Assembly (NCBI GenBank): GCA_002434305.1 | Contig: DJJU01000011.1 | Span: forward strand, 1 to 64,000 | DNA from: Alicycliphilus sp. UBA6560 | GTDB taxonomy: Bacteria > Pseudomonadota > Gammaproteobacteria > Burkholderiales > Burkholderiaceae_C | Length of the DNA stretch: 64,000 bases | Direction: 5' to 3' | In this document: one piece after another, positions 29,641-36,805 of the stretch | Numbering within the stretch: the first letter of the stretch is position 1 | How the letters are laid out: each line of letters opens with the position of its first letter | Notes under the pieces: generated by a model | What the model was told of the DNA's origin: nothing | The model's database searches: none | What the model saw: only the letters and a program-made list of their open reading frames with translations | Program-made: the position numbers and the translations under genes

Positions 29641-31788
29641 ATAAACACTCCGCAGTCCCAGCAGCGCCGCCAGCGCAGACAGCAGCAGCACGCCGCACTG
29701 CCCCAGCGTCGGAATGGCCTGCGCACCACGCAGCCCGGCCAGCAGTGCTGGCCCGCCCGGGTCCTGAATGGCGCCGTCCTGTGCCAGGTCGCTGTCGCCC
29801 GCACCGCCATCGGTCAGCGTCAGCGTGATGCGATTGCCCTGGATGCGCGCGCCGGCATAGGGGTACCAGTGCGGCTGCGCATCGTCCCGCGTGGGACCGA
29901 ACTTGTAGTAGACGGTGCCCGGCGGCAGCGCCATGGGGTAGGTCAGCACCACCTCGGCGGCGCTGGCGCGCACGCCCTGGTGCAGCTGCACGCTCACCAC
30001 GCCGTGCGGCAGGCTCACGCCCTGCGGCAGCGCCGTGCCCACGCTGCCGGCGGTGGCGGTGGACGCGGCAGCCAGCTGCCAGTCCTGGCCGGGCGACACG
30101 TCCAGCAGCAGCGGTTGTCCCTGGTGGGGGCCTTCGGCCACGTCAAGGACGGCGCCGGGGATGAACCGCGCCCCCGCGCTGCGCGGGCCGTCCACGCCGG
30201 CGAGCTGGCAGGCACTGGCGCCGCTGGCGGCGCAGTCGCCCGTCCAGCCGGCAAGGCGGTGGCCTGCGCCGGGCGTGGCGGTGCAGGTGGCGTCGCCGCT
30301 GTGCGGCACCGGGTTGGGCGCGCAGGCCAGCGTGCCGCCACTGCCAGCGGTGGTGGCAATGGCCCACAGCCCGGGGGCGCTGCACTGCGCATTGCCGCCT
30401 CCATAGGCTCCCGTGCAGGCCCAGCTGAAGCGCCCGCCGACAGCGTCCACGGCGCCGGCGGTGCCCGCGGTGCACAGGCCCGCCGTTGGCGCCACCTGCA
30501 CCGCCACGCCATCGGCGCTGCCGCAGGCCCCGGTCACCGGCACGAACTGGACGGTGAGGGTCAGCGCCTTGTCCGGCGCGGGCAGGTAGCGCAGGGCGCC
30601 GCTGTCGCCGGTGCCCGCCTGGCTGGCGGCGACCGTGCAGCTGCCCGCATCGGTGCCGGTGAGCTGGTGGCCGCTCAGGGTGCACGGGCCGCTGGCCACC
30701 AGGCTGACGGGCAGGCCCGAGGTGCTGCTGGCGGTCAGGACTCTGGTGGCGCCCACCGCAAGGGAGCTGGCGCCGGCGCTCAAGGACAGCGTCTGGCTGG
30801 CATAGGGTGCGATGCAGGCCTGGGCCGACGTGCTGGTGCCCCCGTTGCTGCCATTGCAGCCCCAACTCCATTGGCCATGGCTCCCCGTCACGCCGGTGGC
30901 CGTGCCAGCGGCACACAGGCCGGACGACGGCTGCGTAGCACTGGCAGCCACGCCAGCACAGGCGCCGTTCACCGGGGTCGCGGTCGTGAAGGGCACCGGC
31001 CCGGCCAGCGTGCTCAGGCGCCCCGCGGCTTCGGCCACGAGATAGAGGTCGTAGGCCGTGCTGACACTCAAGCCCGTGATGGCGCGGCTGACCGGGTTGC
31101 CTGCGGCCATGGCGAAGCTCTGGCCGCCCGCCTTGACCTGGGCCGGGCTGGGTACGGCGCTGCCCCTGGGCCGCAGCTGCCACCAGCCCGTTCCCGCAAT
31201 GCTGCTGGTGGCCCGCAGGGTCGCTGCGTTGTGCGTGACGCCTTGCACTCCCAAGGCCGTCAGCAAAGGGGCTGGGGAGGGCTCGCCGCGCACCAGGCGG
31301 GCACTCATGGGGTTGAAAGTGGCAAAGCCGTCGTAGGCACCCCCATGTGAAAAATTGACCCCCCAGGCCATGGCCGAAGAAGTGGCATGGGGCGATGCCG
31401 ACCAGTAGAGAAATTCCGTATTCGGAAAGAAAAAGGGGTTGATCTTGGGAGGGCTGGCTTGCGCCAAATCCACGATACCCAGCAGTTCATCCTTCGTGGG
31501 CATGCGCCAATCCGTGGCGCCGCACAAACCGGCTGCATTCACGCTCTGGGCAAACTGGGGGCCGTCCTGCCACTGGTAGAGGTTGTCCTTGTTGCGCAGG
31601 CCACTGGTGGTCTTGACCTCCCAGATCAGCTGGGTGTCATCGTCACGCGTGCACGCCCAGTCGCCCGCCCCGGTGCCCGGAGCGGCGGTGTCGGGCAGCG
31701 TGCTGCCGCTGTTGGACACCTTGGTGTAGCCCGCGTGCGCCAGCAAAGGCATGGCGCACAGGCACAACGCGGCCAGTGCGCCCTTCAC
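29617..31788 (-). CDS. DUF1566-domain secreted protein with IPTL-CTERM signal
   Basis: A 723-aa exported protein. Start taken as GTG at 31788, preceded by GAGGGGA, giving the signal peptide VKGALAALCLCAMPLLAHAG; upstream codons are a translated repeat. After the signal is a DUF1566/Lcl domain (ACTRDDDTQLIWEVKT, WRMPTKDELLGIVDL, FLYWSAS), then fibronectin-like segments and several Cys-rich stretches of similar layout. A choice-of-anchor-like domain shared with the neighbour precedes IPTLGQCGVLLLSALAALLG. The usual Trp of the motif is Cys here. It is paralogous at the C-terminus to the gene ending at 27049, with 39 bp between them, so they may be cotranscribed. Confidence 0.83.
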   Translation of the reverse strand: MKGALAALCLCAMPLLAHAGYTKVSNSGSTLPDTAAPGTGAGDWACTRDDDTQLIWEVKTTSGLRNKDNLYQWQDGPQFAQSVNAAGLCGATDWRMPTKDELLGIVDLAQASPPKINPFFFPNTEFLYWSASPHATSSAMAWGVNFSHGGAYDGFATFNPMSARLVRGEPSPAPLLTALGVQGVTHNAATLRATSSIAGTGWWQLRPRGSAVPSPAQVKAGGQSFAMAAGNPVSRAITGLSVSTAYDLYLVAEAAGRLSTLAGPVPFTTATPVNGACAGVAASATQPSSGLCAAGTATGVTGSHGQWSWGCNGSNGGTSTSAQACIAPYASQTLSLSAGASSLAVGATRVLTASSTSGLPVSLVASGPCTLSGHQLTGTDAGSCTVAASQAGTGDSGALRYLPAPDKALTLTVQFVPVTGACGSADGVAVQVAPTAGLCTAGTAGAVDAVGGRFSWACTGAYGGGNAQCSAPGLWAIATTAGSGGTLACAPNPVPHSGDATCTATPGAGHRLAGWTGDCAASGASACQLAGVDGPRSAGARFIPGAVLDVAEGPHQGQPLLLDVSPGQDWQLAAASTATAGSVGTALPQGVSLPHGVVSVQLHQGVRASAAEVVLTYPMALPPGTVYYKFGPTRDDAQPHWYPYAGARIQGNRITLTLTDGGAGDSDLAQDGAIQDPGGPALLAGLRGAQAIPTLGQCGVLLLSALAALLGLRSVYVKSACRH

Positions 31789-31810
31789 GGAAATCCCCTC
31801 TCTCGCTCTT

Positions 31811-31860
31811 CTTTTTGTAGCTGCCAGCGCTTTCACATCAAGCATTTCGGACCGATTTAG
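31811..31860. repeat. Short palindromic repeat copy upstream of the DUF1566 gene
   Basis: TTTTTGTAGCTGCCAGCGCT, then CATCAAGCATTTCGGACCGA. It lies in the region between the IPTL gene start and the AraC gene end. Confidence 0.8.
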
Positions 31861-32046
31861 CGTTGTTCTGCCAGCCGCAGCACGCCCTAACTGCCCCGTG
31901 TGGGGACGGGGAACGCAGCACAGCCTGAGAAATGTGTGGAAGCTTGGAACGGGAAAGACATGCGTAGCCATGGGGCCAAGGCTATGCAGGGACCGCGGAA
32001 ACCGCCTCCACTGAGCGCCACATCGCGGCGCTTTGCGGCCGCAGGC

Positions 32047-33045
32047 TTACGCCGGTAGGCCCTCTTGCGCGTGCAGCTGGCGCACGTCGCCGGGCGCCAT
32101 GGCAAAACGCTGCCTGAAGGCCCGGTAGAACCACGACAGGTTGTTGAAGCCCGCGTCGTAGGCGATGGCGCTGATCTGGCTTTGCGCATGCTGCGGGTCG
32201 GCCAGCCGTCCGAAGGCGCGCTGCAGGCGCTGCTCCAGCACGTAGTCGCTGAAGACGGCGCCGTCGTGCTCGAACAGGGCACGCACGTAGCGGGCGGAGA
32301 TGCCGTGGCGCTGCGCCACCCACTCCAGTGACAGGTCGCCGCGCCAGGCGTTGACGCGCAGGTCCGCCTGGATGGCCTTCAGGCGCGCCTGGCGCAGCCC
32401 GCGTGCGCTGGCGGCCGCCCGTGCCTGGGGTTTGGCGCCCAGCGCCAGCACGCCCAGGTCGAGCAGCTGCTGGCCCATGCGCACGCGCTCGTCGTCGCCC
32501 ACTTCGGCGCCATCGCCGACGGGCCGCGCCAGCGCCGAAGCCTGGCGCGCCAGCAAGCGCAGCGCCAGCGTGTCGGGCAGGCTGTGGCGCAGTGCGCGGT
32601 CCACGTCGGCCACGTGCGGCAGCACGTGCTGGCGTGCAAAGGCGATCAGCAGCACGCTCGCCCGGGCGCCATGGAAGTCGATGCGCCCCGCCTGCTCGTT
32701 CAGGCCCACATAGCCGGGGCCGCCGGTGCAGGGCATCTCGCCGCGCTGGCGCAGCACCCAGCCGCCCTGCCGGGGCGCGCGGGGTGCGTCGGCAGGGTTG
32801 AGGAACAGCAGCACGTCGTCATTGCCGTCGGCCAGCTGGCGCGGACTGCGGCTGACGCTCAGGGCGGAGCTTTCGACCGAGGCGATGGATACGCCGGGCA
32901 GCAGGCGGATGCGCATGGACATCTCCAGCCCATCACCGCCCGAGATGTCGGGCGCCATGTTGGCCAGGGCGGCGCAGGTTTCGCGCACGGCGTCCGCGCG
33001 CTCGCCGGGCAGGTGGTTGCGGGTGTTGAATTCGATGAAGGCCAT
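32047..33045 (-). CDS. AraC-family transcriptional regulator
   Basis: A 332-aa regulator with an N-terminal ligand-binding/dimerisation region (about residues 1-200) and a C-terminal AraC double helix-turn-helix (about 225-325): LSLEWVAQRHGISARYVRALF for the first and ISAIAYDAGFNNLSWFYRAF for the second. ATG at 33045 was chosen; further upstream codons are Pro/Arg-rich non-coding sequence. It is divergent from the MFS transporter at 33239, with 193 bp between the starts, and is its likely regulator. Confidence 0.92.
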   Translation of the reverse strand: MAFIEFNTRNHLPGERADAVRETCAALANMAPDISGGDGLEMSMRIRLLPGVSIASVESSALSVSRSPRQLADGNDDVLLFLNPADAPRAPRQGGWVLRQRGEMPCTGGPGYVGLNEQAGRIDFHGARASVLLIAFARQHVLPHVADVDRALRHSLPDTLALRLLARQASALARPVGDGAEVGDDERVRMGQQLLDLGVLALGAKPQARAAASARGLRQARLKAIQADLRVNAWRGDLSLEWVAQRHGISARYVRALFEHDGAVFSDYVLEQRLQRAFGRLADPQHAQSQISAIAYDAGFNNLSWFYRAFRQRFAMAPGDVRQLHAQEGLPA

Positions 33046-33238
33046 GTCGCCGTGTCGCCTGGGTCGAAAGCGCCTGGGTGGTGGGTGGAGCTGCGCAGCG
33101 CGGACTGTAAGGCGTGTTGCAGGCAAAAAAGGCGAAGCCCGGTGCGTGGATTGGCGGCGCCTGGCGACCCACCGGTCGGGCGGCCCTGTCAACCGCGCGG
33201 CAGGCGAAAAACCGGGCGTTCAGGTAGCCTTGCGGCCG

Positions 33239-34501
33239 ATGAGCCCCGCCCCGTCCGCCCCCGCCGCCCGCCCTGCCCCGCCGCCACGGACGCTGCTGCT
33301 GATGCTGCTGGCCCTGACCTCGGGCTTCGGCCTGAGCAACGCCTTTCGCACCGTGGCGGCCATCATGGCGGCGCCGCTGCAGGCCGACTTCGCCCTGTCG
33401 CCGCAGCAACTGGGGCTGTTTGCCGCGGCCTTCCACTTCGCCTTCGGGGCCATGCAGGTCTTCATGGGCATCGGCATCGACCTGTACGGCGTGCGGCGCA
33501 CCATCCTGGCGGCCTTTCCGCTGGCGATTGCCGGGGCGGTGCTGTCGGCGCTGGCGCCGGGCTTTGGCTGGTTGGCGCTGGCGCAGGTGCTCGTCGGCGT
33601 GGGCTGTGCGCCGGCCTTCTTGGTGTGCACTGTGTTCATCGCGCGGCACTTCGCGCCGCAGCGCTTTGCCGCCATGTCGGGCACGGCCATGGCCATCGGC
33701 ACGCTGGGCATGCTGTTCACCGGCACGCCGCTGGCCTGGCTGGTGCAGCAGTGGTCCTGGCGCGTGGGGTTTGCCGTGCTGACGGCGCTGGCCGTGCTGG
33801 CCTGGCTGTGGATATGGCGCAGCGTGCACGAGCCGGCCGCCGCCCCGCATGCGCCGCAGCGCGAGTCGGTGCGCCAGGCGGTGGCGCGCTTCGGCACGTT
33901 GTTCACCCTGCCGCACACCTGGGGCATCGTGGTGCTGGGCGCTGTCACCTATGCCGCGCTGATCGCGCTGCGTGGCCTGTGGCTGGGGCCCATGCTGATG
34001 CAGCGCCACGGCTGGTCGCTGGTGGCCAGCGGCAACGTGGCGCTGGCGCTGTCGGTGGTGGCGCTGGCCGGTCCGGTGCTGTTCGGCCGCATCGACCCGC
34101 CCGACGCGCGCCGGCGCCGGCGCTGGCTGGTGGCCTGCACGCTGGCCATGGCCGCCCTGTTCGCCGCGCTGGCCGCCGGCGGGCCATCGTGGCTGGATGT
34201 GGCGCTGATGCTGGCCGTGGGCCTGCTGTCGGGCTTCATCGTGCTGCAGTACGCCGACGTGCGCGCCGCCTACCCGGCCGACCTGACGGGCCGCGCCATG
34301 GCGGTGTTCACCATGGCCATGTTTTTGGGCGTGGCGCTGATGCAGTGGGCCACGGGCTGGATCGCCACGCTGGCCGCGGCACGCGGCGGCGACCCCTACG
34401 TGGCCGTAATGCTGGCCATCGCCGCCGTGCTGGCGGTGGCGGCCCTGGCCTTCAGGCTGCTGCCGGCGCCACCGGCAGCGGCGCTGGTACCGGCGCACTA
34501 G
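33239..34501 (+). CDS. MFS transporter
   Basis: A 420-aa major facilitator with 12 predicted membrane helices. The loop 2-3 motif is GIGIDLYGVRRTIL, a variant of the GxLaDrxGrrxxl signature, and LVGVGCAPAFLV matches the family A pattern of helix 4. It begins after a short Pro/Ala-rich tail (MSPAPSAPAARPAPPPR). Substrate unknown; a small organic anion or drug is typical. The divergent AraC gene suggests inducible expression. Confidence 0.9.
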   Translation: MSPAPSAPAARPAPPPRTLLLMLLALTSGFGLSNAFRTVAAIMAAPLQADFALSPQQLGLFAAAFHFAFGAMQVFMGIGIDLYGVRRTILAAFPLAIAGAVLSALAPGFGWLALAQVLVGVGCAPAFLVCTVFIARHFAPQRFAAMSGTAMAIGTLGMLFTGTPLAWLVQQWSWRVGFAVLTALAVLAWLWIWRSVHEPAAAPHAPQRESVRQAVARFGTLFTLPHTWGIVVLGAVTYAALIALRGLWLGPMLMQRHGWSLVASGNVALALSVVALAGPVLFGRIDPPDARRRRRWLVACTLAMAALFAALAAGGPSWLDVALMLAVGLLSGFIVLQYADVRAAYPADLTGRAMAVFTMAMFLGVALMQWATGWIATLAAARGGDPYVAVMLAIAAVLAVAALAFRLLPAPPAAALVPAH

Positions 34502-34603
34502 GGCGGTCAGCCGAAGCCTGGCGCCAGACTCCGGCACGCACGGCGCACACAGGGCCGGCTGAAGTACGCTGCCGGGCCAAGCACTTTTTACGTAAACCGC
34601 CCC

Positions 34604-35482
34604 ATGGACCTTCTTCAGCTGTCCGACCTGCAGCCCGCCGACATCCGTCACATCTGGTCACTGGTCAACGACGGTGCCAGCCCCGTGTTGAGCGGCACCG
34701 TGGGCTGGTCGTTCGAGGGCAGCGGCATCCGCACGCGTACTACGTTCATCCAGGCCTTCCGTCAGCTGGGACTGGCGTTCACAGAGCTGCCCCGCCTGCT
34801 GCAGACCAGCGAACGGCCCGAGGATCTGGCGGGCTACCTCGACCCGTTCTATGCGCTGTACGTGGTGCGTGAGCCCGACCATGCCCGACTGTCTGCTTTC
34901 GCCAAGGCGTCGCGCCGGCCGGTGATCAACGCCATGTCTGCCCAGGGCCATCCCTGCGAAGTGCTGACCGATGCGTACTACATCGACACCGCCATCCGGC
35001 CGCTGCGCGATGCCCGCGTGTGCCTGTGGGGGCCCAGCACCAACGTGTTCCGCTCCTGGCACGAACTGTCGCAGGTGGAGGGCTTCGAGCTGGTGCAGGT
35101 GTGCGACCGGCGATTTCACGAGCCGCTGCCGCAGGTGGCGTTTGCCGAGCCCTCGCACCTGCCGGGCGCGGTGGACATCGTGATCACCGACAGCAGTCCT
35201 GCTCACGCCGGTTCCGGCGCCGCCGCACAGCCCGCCCTCACGCCCCTGACCGCCGAGCACCTGGCCGCCCTGGGCAGCCCAGCCCTGCTGCCCACCCCAC
35301 CGTTCATGCTGGGACGCGAGCTGGCGCTGGACCCGCTCGCCTACCCCGGCTTCGTGGGCTATGCGCAAAAGCAACTGCTGCTGCCGGTGCAGGCCGCCAT
35401 CGTGCGCTGGGCCCTGGCATCGAAGGCGGACTGCAGTGCGGGGCAAGGCGCTGCCCAGGCTTCAAGCCAAATCGGCCTCTAG
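34604..35482 (+). CDS. Atypical ornithine/aspartate carbamoyltransferase-like protein
   Basis: A 292-aa protein with the overall layout of ornithine carbamoyltransferase: a carbamoyl-phosphate domain with FEGSGIRTRTTFIQAFRQLG where the canonical motif is S-T-R-T-R; a hinge NAMSAQGHPCEVLTDAYYI, resembling HPCQ; and a second domain with ARVCLWGPSTNVFRSWHEL. The usual H-C-L-P ornithine-binding loop is replaced by LLPTPPFMLGREL. It may carbamoylate another substrate or be inactive. The last residues (SSQIGL and stop) are coded by a palindromic repeat shared with the convergent monooxygenase gene. Confidence 0.75.
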   Translation: MDLLQLSDLQPADIRHIWSLVNDGASPVLSGTVGWSFEGSGIRTRTTFIQAFRQLGLAFTELPRLLQTSERPEDLAGYLDPFYALYVVREPDHARLSAFAKASRRPVINAMSAQGHPCEVLTDAYYIDTAIRPLRDARVCLWGPSTNVFRSWHELSQVEGFELVQVCDRRFHEPLPQVAFAEPSHLPGAVDIVITDSSPAHAGSGAAAQPALTPLTAEHLAALGSPALLPTPPFMLGRELALDPLAYPGFVGYAQKQLLLPVQAAIVRWALASKADCSAGQGAAQASSQIGL

Positions 35483-35517
35483 CGCGCTTCAGACAAGCGC
35501 CAGCAGCTATTATTTTC
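35467..35517. repeat. Short palindromic repeat copy between convergent genes
   Basis: CCAAATCGGCCTCTAGCGC, then GACAAGCGCCAGCAGCTATT. It provides the stop codon of the carbamoyltransferase-like gene and abuts the stop of the convergent monooxygenase gene, and could act as a two-way terminator. Confidence 0.87.
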
Positions 35518-36739
35518 AGAGCGAACTGGCGCTGGAACCATCACCGCGGTACAGCCAGGGCACGTCCAGAATGCGCTCGCCCAGCAGGCGCAGGCTGGCG
35601 TCGCGCCCCCAGCGCAGCGGGCCGCGGGCGTGGAAGATGACGCCGTTGCGGCGCGAGCGCTCCTGCACCCGGGCGTTGCGCTGCCAGCGGTTCAGCGCGT
35701 AGCGGCGCAGGCGCAGCGGCACCTCCAGGTCGTCCATGGCCAAGGCGCGCTGCAGCTCGGCGGCGTCCTCGATGGCCATGCCCGCGCCCTGAGCCAGGTA
35801 CGGGCGCATGGGGTGGGCGGCATCGCCCAGCAGGGCCACCAGGCCGCTGGCCATCTCGTGCGGGCCAGCCACGGGCAGGCGGTCGGCCAGCGGCCACAGG
35901 CGCCAGCCGCTGCCGGCCTGCGGCACGGCGCGCACCAGATCCTGCAGCGGCGTGCAGGTGCGGGCCAGGGCGGCCTCCAGCTCGGCGGCATTGGCGCCGT
36001 GGTCCCAGCCGTCCAGGTCCGCAGGCGCCTGGCCGTGGCGGATGGCCACCACGTTCAGCAGCTCGCCGCCGCGCAGCGGGTAGTGCACCACGTGCAGCCT
36101 CGGGCCCAGCCAGGCGGTGACCTGCTGCGAGCGCAGGGCCGCGGGCAGCGCGTCCTGGCGCACCACGGCGCGGTAGGCCAGGTGGCCGGACACCCGCGTG
36201 GGCGCCTCGCCGAGCAGCTGCGCGCGCGTGCCGCTGCGCAGGCCGTCGGCCCCGACCAGGGCGTCGCCCTCCACCTCGATCACGCGGCCGTCGCGCTGGC
36301 GCAGCAGGCGCAAGGTGACGGCGCTGCCCTCCTGCGCGTGCTGCTGCACCGTGTGGCCGACGTTCAGATACACGCCGGGCAGCGGCTGCACGGCGGCCAG
36401 CAGTACGCCGTGCAGATCGGCGCGGTGGATGGTGGCGTAGGCGGCGCCGTAGCGCTCGATGATGTGGCTGCCCAGGCGCATGGACGCCAGTTCGGCGCCG
36501 CTGCGCGCGCTGCGCACGGCCAGGCGCTGCGGAAAGGCCGCCACCGCCTGCAGCGGGCCCTGCAGGCCCCACGCCTGCAGCCGGCGCACGACGTTGGGGC
36601 CCAGTTGCACACCGGCACCCACTTCGGTGAAGGCGCCCGCGCGTTCGTACAGCCGCACCTCCCAGCCGGCGCGGGCGGCGCCCAGCGCCGCGGCCAGGCC
36701 GCCGATGCCGCCGCCGGCCACCAGAATCTGTTGTTGCAT
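35516..36739 (-). CDS. FAD-dependent aromatic-ring monooxygenase
   Basis: A 407-aa flavoprotein monooxygenase of the PHBH/salicylate hydroxylase group. Motifs: N-terminal dinucleotide fold ILVAGGGIGGLAAALGAA, a DALVGADGLRSGTR block (DG motif) and GDAAHPMRPYLAQGAGMAIED (second FAD motif). The sequence is close in style to 3-hydroxybenzoate 6-hydroxylase or salicylate hydroxylase; the true substrate cannot be told. The ATG at 36739 starts directly at the FAD fold. Confidence 0.88.
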   Translation of the reverse strand: MQQQILVAGGGIGGLAAALGAARAGWEVRLYERAGAFTEVGAGVQLGPNVVRRLQAWGLQGPLQAVAAFPQRLAVRSARSGAELASMRLGSHIIERYGAAYATIHRADLHGVLLAAVQPLPGVYLNVGHTVQQHAQEGSAVTLRLLRQRDGRVIEVEGDALVGADGLRSGTRAQLLGEAPTRVSGHLAYRAVVRQDALPAALRSQQVTAWLGPRLHVVHYPLRGGELLNVVAIRHGQAPADLDGWDHGANAAELEAALARTCTPLQDLVRAVPQAGSGWRLWPLADRLPVAGPHEMASGLVALLGDAAHPMRPYLAQGAGMAIEDAAELQRALAMDDLEVPLRLRRYALNRWQRNARVQERSRRNGVIFHARGPLRWGRDASLRLLGERILDVPWLYRGDGSSASSL

Positions 36740-36805
36740 GGGCTGCGATTGTCGGCGCTGGCGCGCCCGTCTGCGCAGCTGCACGTCGACCAGGCAGCAG
36801 CGGCG

